NCBI RefSeq assembly: GCF_040253635.1
Contig: NZ_JBEJGX010000003.1
Location: forward strand, 4,551,501-4,615,500
Length of the DNA stretch: 64,000 bases
Direction of reading: 5' to 3'
Origin: Streptomyces sp. Edi2
GTDB lineage: Bacteria > Actinomycetota > Actinomycetes > Streptomycetales > Streptomycetaceae
Below the pieces are notes generated by a model. That model saw nothing but the letters and a program-made list of their open reading frames with translations, made no database searches and was not told where the DNA came from. This document shows positions 37,966 to 46,999 of the stretch, in pieces; positions within the stretch are counted from its first letter, which is position 1; every line of letters begins with the position of its first letter. The position numbers were made by a program, and so were the translations under genes.

Positions 37966-39447
37966 ATGACGAGCGTGCGACGCGACGAGCCGGTACGGCC
38001 GACGAGGCGGGATGAGGTGGCAGCGGCCGGCAGCGAGCTGATCGGCGGACCGATCGGCCGGCGCGCACTGCTCGGGATCAGTCGGCTGACGCCGGTACGG
38101 ATCATCGCGCTCATCGCCATCGGCATGTTCGCGCTGGGCATGGTGCAGAAGCTGCCCTGCTACAACGGCGGCTGGTTCTTCGGTGCCACGAGCCAGTATG
38201 TCCACGCCTGCTACTCCGATATCCCCCATCTCTATGCGGGTCGGGGCTTCGCCAATGGGCTGATCCCGTATTTCGACCGGTTGCCCGGCGATATGGACTA
38301 CCTCGAGTACCCCGTGCTCACCGGCGCCTTCATGCAGATCGCCTCCTGGATGACACCGCACAGTGGGGGTGTCCAGTACCGCGAACAGCTCTACTGGCTG
38401 GTCAATGCCGGCATGCTGATGGCCTGTGCCGCTGTCGTCGCGGTGTGCGTGACCCGCACCCACCGGCGACGCCCCTGGGACGGCCTCCTGGTCGCCCTGG
38501 CGCCGGCCGCTGCCCTCACCGCCACCATCAACTGGGATCTGCTGGCGGTCGCTCTGACCGCCGCAGGGATGCTGATGTGGTCACGCAGCCGCCCGCTGGC
38601 GGCAGGTGTCCTCATCGGGCTGGCCACCGCGGCGAAGCTGTACCCGGTGCTGTTGCTCGGCCCGCTGCTGGTGCTGTGCTGGCGTGCGGGAGCCTGGCGT
38701 GCGTACGGGCGGGCGATGGCCGGCGCCGTCGCATCCTGGCTGGTGGTGAATCTGCCGGTGATGCTCACGCACGATGATGCGGGATTCCACATCCGGGAAG
38801 GCTGGGCAAAGTTCTACACGTTCAGCCAGGAGAGGCCCATCGACTTCGGTTCGCTCTGGCTCCTGATCTCGCAGCGGACCGGGAATCCGCTGGAGAACGC
38901 CAACACCTATGCCACGCTGCTGATGATCCTGGGCTGTGGCGCCATCGGCCTGCTGACCCTGTATGCGCCGCGCCGGCCACGCTTCGCACAGCTGGCGTTC
39001 CTTGTCGTTGCGCTGTTCATCCTCACCAATAAGGTCTACTCGCCGCAGTACGTCCTGTGGCTGACCCCGCTCGCCGCGCTGGCCCGGCCGCGCTGGCGGG
39101 ACTTCCTGATCTGGCAGGCCTGCGAGGTCATGTACTTCCTGGGGATCTGGACGTACCTCGCCTACACGGGCAACGGTGACAAGCACCAGGGCCTGCCGCT
39201 CGAGGGCTACCAGCTGGCCATTGTGCTGCACCTCCTGGGCACCCTCTATCTGTGCGCCGTGGTCGTCCGGGACATTCTGCTGCCGGAGCGCGATGTGGTC
39301 CGCAGGGACGGGGACGACGACCCGTCGGGCGGCGTCCTGGACCGCAGCCCCGATGTGTTCGTGCTCGGCCGGGCCCACCACCGTCCCCGGCACGCGGTGC
39401 AGTTCGAGGGGGCACCGCAGGTGCGCTGGGGCGCCGTACGGGAGTGA
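37966..39447 (+). CDS. GT87-type membrane glycosyltransferase
   Basis: A 493-residue polytopic protein with about ten membrane helices, of the DUF2029/GT87 family that includes polyprenyl-phosphate-mannose dependent mannosyltransferases. Conserved parts are YFDRLPGDMDYLEYPVLTG, a GT-C-like acidic loop after the first helix, and LATAAKLYPVLLLGPLL. It probably uses a lipid-linked sugar on the outer face of the membrane; the acceptor is unknown. It sits in a cell-envelope neighbourhood and converges with the alanine-racemase-like gene. Confidence 0.85.
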   Translation: MTSVRRDEPVRPTRRDEVAAAGSELIGGPIGRRALLGISRLTPVRIIALIAIGMFALGMVQKLPCYNGGWFFGATSQYVHACYSDIPHLYAGRGFANGLIPYFDRLPGDMDYLEYPVLTGAFMQIASWMTPHSGGVQYREQLYWLVNAGMLMACAAVVAVCVTRTHRRRPWDGLLVALAPAAALTATINWDLLAVALTAAGMLMWSRSRPLAAGVLIGLATAAKLYPVLLLGPLLVLCWRAGAWRAYGRAMAGAVASWLVVNLPVMLTHDDAGFHIREGWAKFYTFSQERPIDFGSLWLLISQRTGNPLENANTYATLLMILGCGAIGLLTLYAPRRPRFAQLAFLVVALFILTNKVYSPQYVLWLTPLAALARPRWRDFLIWQACEVMYFLGIWTYLAYTGNGDKHQGLPLEGYQLAIVLHLLGTLYLCAVVVRDILLPERDVVRRDGDDDPSGGVLDRSPDVFVLGRAHHRPRHAVQFEGAPQVRWGAVRE

Positions 39448-39477
39448 GACGGCACCGTTGGCCGTCCATGCACCACG

Positions 39478-39510
39478 CCCGGTGCCGCAGAGAAGGTCTG
39501 CGGCACCGGG
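39478..39510. terminator. Bidirectional terminator
   Basis: A perfect 13-pair stem (CCCGGTGCCGCAG against CTGCGGCACCGGG) with a 7-base loop between the convergent GT87 and alanine-racemase-like genes. Confidence 0.85.
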
Positions 39511-39543
39511 CCCTTGGTGTGTTCCTGGCCGGGCGCTACCGGC

Positions 39544-40575
39544 TCAGCGGTCCACAAGGCGGTCGAACTGCGTGGTGGTGTGCCGCAGATGGGCCACCAG
39601 TTCCTCGCCGACCTGCGGCTGCGGTGCATCGCCGGGCACGAACAGGATCGACACCTGCATGTGCGGCGGTTCCGCGAACCAGCGCTGCTTCCCGGCCCAC
39701 ACATACGGCGCGAGATTGCGATTGACGGTGGCCAGACCGGCCCGGGCCACGCCCTTGGCACGCGGCATCACGCCGTGCAGTGCCTTGGGGGACTCCAGGC
39801 CGACGCCGTGCGAGGTGCCGCCGGCCACCACGACCAGGTAGCCGTCGGAGGCGGCCTTCTGCTGGCGGTAGCCAAAGCGCTCGCCCTTGGCGACCTGGGT
39901 GACATCGAGTACCGAGCCGCGGTACTCGGTGGCCTCGTGGTCGCCGAGCCACAGCCGCGTACCGATCCGTGCACGGAACCGTGTCTGAGGGAACTGCTGC
40001 TGGAGACGGGCGAGTTCATCGGCCTTGAGGTGGCTGACGAACATGGTGTGCAGCGGGAGGCGGGCATTGCGGAGCCGGTCCATCCAGCCGATGACCTCCT
40101 CAACCGCGTCGGAACCGTCGGCACGGTCCAGCGGGAGGTGCAACGCGAAGCCCTCGAGCCTGATGTCCTCGATGGCCGTGGCAAGCTTCGGCAGATCCTC
40201 CGGCTTGACGCCATGGCGCTTCATGCTGCTCATGACCTCGATGACGACCCGGGCGCCGACCAGGCCACCCACGCCCTCGACTGAGGAGACCGAACGGATC
40301 GCCCGGTCGGGCAGCGGTACCGGCTCCTCACCGTGGCGGAACGGTGTCAGGACGAGCAGGTCGCCGCTGAAGAAGTCCTTGATACGGGCCGCTTCGTAGG
40401 TCGTGCCGACCGCGAGGATGTCGGCGCCCAGTTGGGTCGCCTCGTCGGCGAGACGCTCATGGCCGAAGCCGTAACCATTGCCTTTGCAGACCGGGACCAG
40501 CCCGGGGAACTGCTGGAGAACGCTCTGCTGATGCGCCCGCCAGCGCGCGGTGTCGACGTAGAGGGTGAGCGCCAT
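39544..40575 (-). CDS. Alanine-racemase-like PLP protein
   Basis: A 343-residue protein with the PLP-binding TIM barrel of alanine racemases. The likely PLP lysine is in VCKGNGYGFGHE (about residue 31), which matches the family pattern K-A/G-N-x-Y-G-x-G. The C-terminal part resembles the beta domain (DVTQVAKGERFGYRQ). I do not see the YADGY segment that supplies the second catalytic base in true alanine racemases, so racemase activity is uncertain. It lies just after femX on the same strand, which suggests a role in peptidoglycan precursor supply or modification. Confidence 0.75.
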   Translation of the reverse strand: MALTLYVDTARWRAHQQSVLQQFPGLVPVCKGNGYGFGHERLADEATQLGADILAVGTTYEAARIKDFFSGDLLVLTPFRHGEEPVPLPDRAIRSVSSVEGVGGLVGARVVIEVMSSMKRHGVKPEDLPKLATAIEDIRLEGFALHLPLDRADGSDAVEEVIGWMDRLRNARLPLHTMFVSHLKADELARLQQQFPQTRFRARIGTRLWLGDHEATEYRGSVLDVTQVAKGERFGYRQQKAASDGYLVVVAGGTSHGVGLESPKALHGVMPRAKGVARAGLATVNRNLAPYVWAGKQRWFAEPPHMQVSILFVPGDAPQPQVGEELVAHLRHTTTQFDRLVDR

Positions 40576-40640
40576 GGCCGGGCCCGGAACCTTTCTCGTG
40601 GCTGGGGTGTGTCAGGAGTAGGGACGGTGCGGTGAAGCGG

Positions 40641-41759
40641 TCAGCGGCGCGACATATACATGTCGAGCGCCTTGTGCAGCAGCTTGTTGAGCGGGAAGTC
40701 CCACTCGCCGAGGTACTCCGCTGCCTGCCCGCCCGTGCCGACCTTGAACTGGATCAGGCCGAAGAGATGGTCGTTCTCGTCCAGCGAGTCGCTGATGCCG
40801 CGGAGGTCGTAGACCGAAGCGCCGAGCGCATAGGAGTCCTGGAGCATCTTCCACTGCATCGCGTTCGAGGGCCGGACCTCACGCTTGTGGTTGGCGGAGG
40901 CGCCGTAGGAGTACCAGACATGGCCCCCGACGATCAGCATCGTGGCCGCCGCGACGTTCTCGCCCTCGTGGCGGGCGAAGTAGAGCCGCATGCGGTTGGG
41001 GTCCTCGGAGTTGAGGGCCGTCCACATGCGCTGGAAGTAGCCCAGCGGCCGCGGGTGGAAGCGGTCACGCTCCGCGGTGATCTCGTAGAGCCGCTGCCAT
41101 TCGGCCAGCTCGTCGTAGCTGCCCTGGACGACCTCGACACCGGCCTTCTCGGCCTTCTTGATGTTGCGCCGCCACAGCTGGTTGAAGCCCTTGTGGATGT
41201 CCTCCAGCGAGCGGTTGGCCAGCGGCACCTGGAAGACATAGCGCGGCTGCACGTCGCCGAAGCCGGCGCCGCCGTCCTCGCCCTGCTGCCAGCCCATGCG
41301 CCGCAGCCGGTCGGCGACCTCGAAGGCGCGGGGCTCGATGTGGGTGGCCTCGACGTCCCGCAGCCGCTTGACGTCCGGGTTCTGGATGCCGGACTTGATC
41401 GCGACGGAGTCCCAGCGGCGGATGATCACCGGCGGGCCCATCTTCACGGAGAAGGCGCCCTTCTGCTTGAGGTGGCTGAGCATCGGCTGCAGCCAGTCCT
41501 CCAGGTTCGGTGAGAACCAGTTGATGACCGGGCCCTCGGGAAGATAGGCGAGGTAGCGCTTGATCTTGGGCAGCTGGCGGTAGAGCACCAGCGCCGCGCC
41601 GACCAGCGCGCCGCTCGTGTCGAACCAGCCCAGACTCTCCGAACGCCATTCGGCCTTCACGTCCGCCCAGGCAGGAACCTGCATGTGGCTGGCCGCGGGC
41701 AGACTCTGGATATATGCCAGATGCTGCTCTCGGCTGATGGTCCTCAGGGTCAGGCTCAT
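40641..41759 (-). CDS. femX: FemX-type peptidoglycan bridge aminoacyltransferase
   Basis: A 372-residue FemA/FemB/FemX protein made of two GNAT-like domains. Conserved parts are MQVPAWADVKAEWRSESLGW at the start, RYLAYLPEGPVINW, and WYSYGASANHKREVRPSNAMQWKML near the end. In S. coelicolor the gene at this position adds the first glycine to lipid II from glycyl-tRNA; the same role is inferred here. I took the ATG of MSLTLRTISREQH rather than an upstream start that lacks family similarity. Confidence 0.9.
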   Translation of the reverse strand: MSLTLRTISREQHLAYIQSLPAASHMQVPAWADVKAEWRSESLGWFDTSGALVGAALVLYRQLPKIKRYLAYLPEGPVINWFSPNLEDWLQPMLSHLKQKGAFSVKMGPPVIIRRWDSVAIKSGIQNPDVKRLRDVEATHIEPRAFEVADRLRRMGWQQGEDGGAGFGDVQPRYVFQVPLANRSLEDIHKGFNQLWRRNIKKAEKAGVEVVQGSYDELAEWQRLYEITAERDRFHPRPLGYFQRMWTALNSEDPNRMRLYFARHEGENVAAATMLIVGGHVWYSYGASANHKREVRPSNAMQWKMLQDSYALGASVYDLRGISDSLDENDHLFGLIQFKVGTGGQAAEYLGEWDFPLNKLLHKALDMYMSRR

Positions 41760-41881
41760 GCGGGGCGCTCCTCGGCAGGTGTGTCCCCTTGGTGGGGCTC
41801 CGGCTCTCGCGCCGAAGCCTACTGTGACCGTGGAGCGCCCCGTCTGGGCCATACGGGACGGAGCCCCGTATGCCGTATCGG

Positions 41882-42199
41882 CTAGCCGAGCACGCCGCCG
41901 AACAGGCCGCCGTGTGCCAGGCCGAGGTAGAAGCCGACGGCCGCCGCCCCGAGGCCGATGATCAACAGGAAGCGTTCACCCGTCGTCGATGAGATGAACT
42001 GTCCCCACAGGCCGGTGCCGATTCCGATCAGGCCGACCCAGGAGCTGACCAGGTGCAGGCTGGGAGAGAGCGTGGTGAAGATGGCGATCGCGCCGAGGAG
42101 CACGGTCGCAATGGCGATGGTGTTCTCGACGGGATGGTCCTTGCCGTCGCTGTTGAGAAGCGAGAGCAGACTGCGCTGGGTCCGTGCTGCCTGTGCCAT
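41882..42199 (-). CDS. Small integral membrane protein
   Basis: A 105-residue protein with three hydrophobic segments (IAIATVLLGAIAIFTTL, LVSSWVGLIGIGTGLWGQFI, FLLIIGLGAAAVGFYLGLAHG). The first 25 residues are hydrophilic and begin MAQAARTQRSLLSLLNSDG. A strong GGAGGTG precedes the ATG. The gene is found at the same place, upstream of rpsF, in other Streptomyces. No function is known to me. Confidence 0.8.
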   Translation of the reverse strand: MAQAARTQRSLLSLLNSDGKDHPVENTIAIATVLLGAIAIFTTLSPSLHLVSSWVGLIGIGTGLWGQFISSTTGERFLLIIGLGAAAVGFYLGLAHGGLFGGVLG

Positions 42200-42282
42200 G
42201 CGGCACCTCCGATGACAGGGCGGCGCACTGTAACGCCGCTCACACCCGTTGTGTTCCAGATTGGGGGGTGGAGCGGGCGGAT

Positions 42283-42312
42283 TTCAACCGGAAGGCTTCA
42301 GGCAGGTACTCT
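42283..42312 (+). promoter_or_regulatory. Candidate rpsF operon promoter
   Basis: TTCAAC and TACTCT are separated by 18 bases, about 115 bases before rpsF and pointing toward it. A moderate match to the vegetative consensus; no transcript data are available. Confidence 0.35.
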
Positions 42313-42427
42313 GTACGGTCTGCGCCTATGTCTGTCCGGATGACCGGACGGGCTCGGTGCGGAACGCATACGACCCTCCTGCCACGGAACGACCGTGGCC
42401 GCTGAGTCCAAAGGAGGTGGGTTCTAC

Positions 42428-42718
42428 ATGCGTCACTACGAGGTGATGGTCATCCTCGACCCCGATCTCGAGGAGCGCGCTGTCTCCCCGCTGATCGAGA
42501 ACTTCCTCTCCGTCGTCCGTGAGGGCAACGGAAAGGTCGAGAAGGTCGACACCTGGGGCCGTCGTCGTCTCTCTTACGAGATCAAGAAGAAGCCCGAGGG
42601 CATCTACTCGGTCATCGACCTGCAGGCCGAGCCTGCGGTCGTCAAGGAGCTCGACCGTCAGATGAACCTGAATGAGTCGGTCCTCCGGACCAAGGTCCTT
42701 CGTCCCGAGACCCACTGA
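42428..42718 (+). CDS. rpsF: 30S ribosomal protein S6
   Basis: A 96-residue protein ([38 protein letters not shown]). A very strong AAAGGAGGTG precedes the ATG; the frame is open 11 codons further up, but the ribosome binding site decides the start. First gene of the rpsF-ssb-rpsR-rplI unit. S6 binds S18 in the 30S platform. Confidence 0.97.
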
Positions 42719-42800
42719 GCGCGCAAGCGTCCAGCGGTAACCGGGTCCGAGTAGCAGCAACACCAGCAGCCAGCAGCACACCCGCCGAGAGGTTCCCCTA

Positions 42801-43391
42801 ATGGCAGGCGAGACCGTCATCACGGTTGTCGGCAATCTTGTCGACGACCCCGAGCTGCGCTTCACCCCGTCCGGTGCGGCGGTCGCGAAGTTCCGCGTCG
42901 CGTCCACTCCCCGCACGTTCGACCGTCAGACCAATGAGTGGAAGGACGGCGAGAGCCTGTTCCTGACCTGCTCGGTGTGGCGTCAGGCGGCGGAGAACGT
43001 CGCCGAGTCCCTGACGCGGGGTACCCGCGTGGTCGTCCAGGGCCGCCTCAAGCAGCGGTCGTACGAGGACCGCGAGGGCGTGAAGCGCACGGTCTACGAG
43101 CTCGACGTCGAGGAAGTCGGCGCGAGCCTGAAGAACGCCACTGCCAAGATCACCAAGACCAGCGGTCGCGGTGGCCAGGGCGGCGGCGGCTTCGGCGGCG
43201 GTCAGCAGGGCGGTGGCCAGGGTGGCGGCGGCTGGGGCGGCGGCCCCGGCGGCGGCCAGCAGGGCGGCGGCGGTGCTCCCGCCGACGACCCGTGGGCGAC
43301 CAACGGCCCGGCCGGCGGCGGTCAGCAGGGTGGCGGCGGTGGCTGGGGCGGTAGCTCCGGCGGTGGCTACTCGGACGAGCCGCCCTTCTAG
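42801..43391 (+). CDS. ssb: Single-stranded DNA-binding protein
   Basis: A 196-residue SSB. The OB-fold domain covers about 1-115 ([39 protein letters not shown]). A long Gly/Gln-rich linker follows, and the protein ends in the acidic tail YSDEPPF, the docking site for replication and repair partners. It sits between rpsF and rpsR as in most bacteria. A parS palindrome follows the stop codon. Confidence 0.96.
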   Translation: MAGETVITVVGNLVDDPELRFTPSGAAVAKFRVASTPRTFDRQTNEWKDGESLFLTCSVWRQAAENVAESLTRGTRVVVQGRLKQRSYEDREGVKRTVYELDVEEVGASLKNATAKITKTSGRGGQGGGGFGGGQQGGGQGGGGWGGGPGGGQQGGGGAPADDPWATNGPAGGGQQGGGGGWGGSSGGGYSDEPPF

Positions 43392-43414
43392 GTCCGTACA
43401 GCCGGCCCGACTCC

Positions 43415-43438
43415 GCGCTGTTTCACGTGAAACAGCGC
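43415..43438. repeat. 24-base palindrome centred on parS site 12
   Basis: A perfect palindrome (arms begin GCGCTG) with parS at 43420-43433, between ssb and rpsR. It could pair as an RNA hairpin and reduce read-through from ssb into rpsR-rplI. Confidence 0.75.
43420..43433. promoter_or_regulatory. parS site 12
   Basis: Exact parS in the ssb-rpsR spacer, inside an otherwise uninterrupted ribosomal protein operon. Confidence 0.92.
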
Positions 43439-43502
43439 CGTGAGGCGGCCGGGGGCCTTGAGGGCGTCAGCACAAACTTCTTGAACTCATTGGAGAGAGA
43501 TA

Positions 43503-43739
43503 ATGGCGAAGCCGCCTGCTCGCAAGCCTAAGAAGAAGGTTTGCGTGTTCTGCAAGGAGAAGATCTCCTACGTCGACTACAAGGACACGAACCTGCTGCG
43601 GAAGTTCATCTCCGACCGCGGCAAGATCCGTGCCCGCCGGGTCACCGGCAACTGCACTCAGCACCAGCGTGACGTCGCCACGGCCGTGAAGAACAGCCGT
43701 GAGATGGCGCTGCTGCCCTACACGTCCACCGCGCGATAA
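43503..43739 (+). CDS. rpsR: 30S ribosomal protein S18
   Basis: A 78-residue basic protein ([24 protein letters not shown]-like [19 protein letters not shown]). The CxxC in VCVFC and a later Cys suggest the zinc-binding C+ version rather than the zinc-free paralogue. GGAGAGAG lies before the ATG. rplI follows after 18 bases. Confidence 0.96.
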   Translation: MAKPPARKPKKKVCVFCKEKISYVDYKDTNLLRKFISDRGKIRARRVTGNCTQHQRDVATAVKNSREMALLPYTSTAR

Positions 43740-43757
43740 GGGAAGGGTGACCGAATC

Positions 43758-44204
43758 ATGAAGATCATCCTCACCCACGAGGTCTCCGGCCTCGGCACCG
43801 CCGGCGACGTCGTTGACGTCCGCGACGGGTACGCCCGTAACTACCTGGTCCCGCGTGGTTTCGCGATCCGCTGGACCAAGGGTGGCGAGAAGGACGTCGA
43901 GCAGATCCGCCGCGGTCGCAAGATCCGCGAGATCGCCACGATCGAGCAGGCCAACGAGGTCAAGGGCCGGCTCGAGGGCGTCAACGTGAAGCTGGCCGTT
44001 CGCGCCGGCGACGCGGGCCGCCTGTTCGGCTCCGTCACTCCGGCCGATGTCGCCTCGGCGATCAAGGCCGCCGGTGGTCCGGACGTCGACAAGCGTCGTG
44101 TCGAGCTCGGCTCGCCGATCAAGACCCTGGGCGCGCACCAGATCTCCGTGCGTCTGCACGCCGAGGTCGTGGCGAAGCTCGGCGTCGAGGTCGTCGCCGC
44201 GTAG
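43758..44204 (+). CDS. rplI: 50S ribosomal protein L9
   Basis: A 148-residue L9 with the N-terminal signature [20 protein letters not shown] and [12 protein letters not shown], a long connecting helix and the C-terminal rRNA-binding domain. Last gene of the rpsF operon; a strong bidirectional terminator follows at once. Confidence 0.96.
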   Translation: MKIILTHEVSGLGTAGDVVDVRDGYARNYLVPRGFAIRWTKGGEKDVEQIRRGRKIREIATIEQANEVKGRLEGVNVKLAVRAGDAGRLFGSVTPADVASAIKAAGGPDVDKRRVELGSPIKTLGAHQISVRLHAEVVAKLGVEVVAA

Positions 44205-44218
44205 TTTCCGCACCACGC

Positions 44219-44259
44219 CGAAGGGCCGCATCCCGTGATCAACGGGGTGCGGCCCTTCG
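44219..44259. terminator. Bidirectional terminator after rplI
   Basis: An 18-pair stem (CGAAGGGCCGCAT... against ...TGCGGCCCTTCG) with a 5-base loop and one wobble pair, between convergent rplI and the serine protease gene. Confidence 0.85.
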
Positions 44260-44289
44260 CCGTGTCCGGGGCGCAGCGGCGGCCGGCTG

Positions 44290-45162
44290 TCAGTCCTCGT
44301 CCTGGGCGCGCCTGTAGAGCTCGGCGACATCGTCGTCGAAGTACGCGGCGTAGGAGACATCGTCTTCGTCGCCGCCGCCTTCATGGCCGCCGAGAACACC
44401 GATGACCGTGCCGGTGTGGCTCTTGGGGTCGTAGTCGGCAAGCCAGGGGCTGCCGCTCGTCCCACCCTCGAAGTCGGTGCACTGGATACGCATCTGGGTG
44501 TCGCTGTACTTCGTGGTGCGGTTCTGGCAGGAGATCGGGGTGTTCCGGCTGGTCGGATAGCCGGTGATCTTGACTTCGTTGTCGAAGCCACGGTCGATGC
44601 CGAGGGTGTTGCCGCCCAGGACGTCCTGGATCTGCTTGCCGTTCTTCTTGTCGAGCACGAGGAAGGCGACATCGAGATCCTCGTCCTGCGACTTGACCCA
44701 GCGGTCGTCGAGGATCACCTTCTTGACCTTCCAGAGGCCGGTGGGCTCGTTCCGGTCGCGGTAGTCGGGGGCAAAGACGAGATCGTCCACCGTCGTCCCG
44801 GCGTCCGCGTCAAAGGCACAGTGCGCCGCAGTGATCAGCATGTTCCGGCCCGGGCTCTGCACCACGCTCGCCGTACAGAAGTGGTCTCCGGTGTCGTCCT
44901 TCTCGAAGACCACGCCGACCCGGGCGTTCTGCTCGGTGCGGCGTGGAGTGTAGGCACTGCCGTCTTCGGCCGGAGCCGTCGCGGCGGGATCCTGATCCTG
45001 GGGATCTTGGTCGGCCTCGCCGGACTTGCCGAAGCTGCTGTGACCGCTGACACGGCTGCTGCTCCGCTCGCCCTCCCCCTCCGAGGCATAGCCCACCACG
45101 ACAGCAGCCACCATGACGACGAGCGTCAGGGGCACCAGGGACCTACCGGCAAGCGAGCGCAC
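44290..45162 (-). CDS. Secreted trypsin/V8-like serine protease
   Basis: A protein of 290 residues. A short basic N-terminus and a hydrophobic signal or anchor segment (SLVPLTLVVMVAAVVVGYA) precede a Ser/Asp-rich linker. The chymotrypsin-fold catalytic residues are His114 in TAAHC, Asp164 in LDVAFLVL and Ser236 in GTSGSPWL, which is the glutamyl-endopeptidase style. The GTG is the only start codon in frame between the MATE gene end and the signal segment; no clear ribosome binding site precedes it. Confidence 0.85.
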   Translation of the reverse strand: MRSLAGRSLVPLTLVVMVAAVVVGYASEGEGERSSSRVSGHSSFGKSGEADQDPQDQDPAATAPAEDGSAYTPRRTEQNARVGVVFEKDDTGDHFCTASVVQSPGRNMLITAAHCAFDADAGTTVDDLVFAPDYRDRNEPTGLWKVKKVILDDRWVKSQDEDLDVAFLVLDKKNGKQIQDVLGGNTLGIDRGFDNEVKITGYPTSRNTPISCQNRTTKYSDTQMRIQCTDFEGGTSGSPWLADYDPKSHTGTVIGVLGGHEGGGDEDDVSYAAYFDDDVAELYRRAQDED

Positions 45163-45203
45163 ACGGTCATTATTGACATGCGCTGCGTGTTGCGGGAGAT
45201 GGT

Positions 45204-46541
45204 TCAGCGCGAGGCTCCTGTCACAATCCACCGGCCCGAGCGGGTACGCAGCCACAGAGTCAGCATGCGGACGGTCATCATCAGTGCCATGGCCCACCAC
45301 AGCGCCACCAGTCCGCCGCCCAGAGCGGGTACGGCCAGCGCGGCCGGAGCGAACAGCGCCAGCGTCACCACCATGGCCCGGGCGAGATACGGGCCGTCCC
45401 CCGCGCCCATCAGGACACCGTCGAGGATGAAGACGATGCCGGAGACCGGCTGGGTCACGGCCACGACCAGGAGCGTGCTCAGCAGCGGGCCCTGCACGGC
45501 GGGGTCCGAGGTGAACAGGGGGATGAACAAGGGGCGGGCGAGCGCGACCAGCACACCGAGGACCAGGCCGGCGGCGATGCCCCACTGGACCATCCGGCGG
45601 CAGGCGGCACTGGCGCCGTCGCGGTCCTCCGCACCGAGATAGCGGCCTATGATGGCCTGCCCGGCGATGGCGATGGCGTCCAGCGCGAAGGCCAGCAGGG
45701 ACCACAGCGTGAGCACGATCTGATGCGCGGCGACCTCGGCATCGCCGAGCCGGGCGGCTACGGCGGTGGCGATCATCAGCACAGCGCGCAGCGAGAGCGT
45801 ACGGACCAGCAGCGGGACACCGGCCTGAGCCGAGGCGCGGATGCCCGCGGCATCGGGGCGCAGCGAGGCGCCGTGCCGTCGTGCACCGCGGATGACCACG
45901 GTGAGGTAGACGGCGGCCATGCCGCACTGGGCGATGACCGTGCCCCAGGCGGAGCCCGCGATGCCGAGCCCGGCGCCGTAGACCAGGCAGACGTTGAGCG
46001 CGGCGTTGGCGGAGAAGCCGCCGATGGCGACATAGAGCGGGGTCCGGGTGTCCTGGAGCCCGCGGAGCACGCCGGTGGCGGCCAGCACGACGAGCATCGC
46101 GGGGATGCCGAGGGCGCTGATGCGCAGATACGCCGTCGCGTAGGGGGCGGCGGTGGCGGAGGCTCCGAAGGCCTCGACGAGCCAGGGGGCCGTGGGCAGG
46201 ACGGCCACGATGACGGCGGCGCCGAGCAGCAGGGCGAGCCAGATGCCGTCCATGCCCTGGCGGATGGCGGCGGGAAGATCGCCGGCGCCGGCCCTGCGGG
46301 CGACCGCCGCGGTGGTCGCGTAAGCGAGGAAGACGAAGACGGAGACGGCGGTGGTGAGCAGGGCGGCGGCGACGCCCAGGCCGGCGAGCTGGGGGGTGCC
46401 GAGGTGGCCGATGACGGCGCTGTCGACCATGACGAAGAGAGGTTCCGCGACCAGTGAGCCGAACGCGGGCAGGGCGAGGGCGATGATCTCGCGGTCATGG
46501 CGGCGGTCGGTGCGCCGCGGTGTCGCGGGAGCCTGGGTCAT
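45204..46541 (-). CDS. MATE family efflux transporter
   Basis: A 445-residue protein with about 12 membrane helices of the multidrug and toxin extrusion family (DinF branch): IIALALPAFGSLVAEPLFVMVD, SAVIGHLGTPQLAGLGVAAALL, then VYGAGLGIAGSAWGTVIAQ. Such proteins export cations or organic molecules against Na+ or H+. The ATG of MTQAPATPRRTDRRHD was chosen over one 12 codons upstream. It diverges from dnaB across a region rich in DnaA boxes. Confidence 0.88.
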   Translation of the reverse strand: MTQAPATPRRTDRRHDREIIALALPAFGSLVAEPLFVMVDSAVIGHLGTPQLAGLGVAAALLTTAVSVFVFLAYATTAAVARRAGAGDLPAAIRQGMDGIWLALLLGAAVIVAVLPTAPWLVEAFGASATAAPYATAYLRISALGIPAMLVVLAATGVLRGLQDTRTPLYVAIGGFSANAALNVCLVYGAGLGIAGSAWGTVIAQCGMAAVYLTVVIRGARRHGASLRPDAAGIRASAQAGVPLLVRTLSLRAVLMIATAVAARLGDAEVAAHQIVLTLWSLLAFALDAIAIAGQAIIGRYLGAEDRDGASAACRRMVQWGIAAGLVLGVLVALARPLFIPLFTSDPAVQGPLLSTLLVVAVTQPVSGIVFILDGVLMGAGDGPYLARAMVVTLALFAPAALAVPALGGGLVALWWAMALMMTVRMLTLWLRTRSGRWIVTGASR

Positions 46542-46999
46542 GCGCCCAAGGTAATCGTCCACAGGTAAGAGATGCAAACCTCTTGCAGTCCTTACTTTCC
46601 GCTGTGGGGAGTTGCCTTCCCTGTGCCGTTTGTCGTGATCTTGAGCCGTGTGGGGAAGTTTTTCTTCCCCACAGCCTATGGATGAGGAAATCGCAGGTCA
46701 GGAGGGTGCGGGCGAGGTGGTTGTGTGCTTGTCCACAGAAGTTTCCCCCGTGCCGTGCACAGGATCCGGGGACTTCTCCACAGCTGTAGGCCAGTCATCC
46801 ACATGGCCTGTGGATAACCAGATTGGCGGACGGTGCCCACGGGCCTACCGTGGTCCGGCACCCGCCGCCTGTTCCGGCCTGAGACATCGTCCGAACTCGA
46901 CGCGCCGTAACCGGAGTCGGGCGTCTCGATTGTCAGAGCTGTGCCGTAAGAAAGAACAGCACAGCAAGGTCCGCGCCGCGGACGGGAGGAGGTGCCGGG
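46542..46999. promoter_or_regulatory. DnaA-box cluster upstream of dnaB
   Basis: 458 bases without a gene. Sites on the plus strand are TCGTCCACA at 46555, exact TTGTCCACA at 46729-46737, TTCTCCACA near 46775 and TCATCCACA at 46795. On the minus strand there is an exact TTATCCACA at 46809-46817. The part from 46560 to 46680 is less GC-rich than its surroundings. The sites lie between the divergent MATE and dnaB genes, so DnaA may control dnaB, or the cluster may act as a secondary DnaA-binding locus. Confidence 0.65.
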
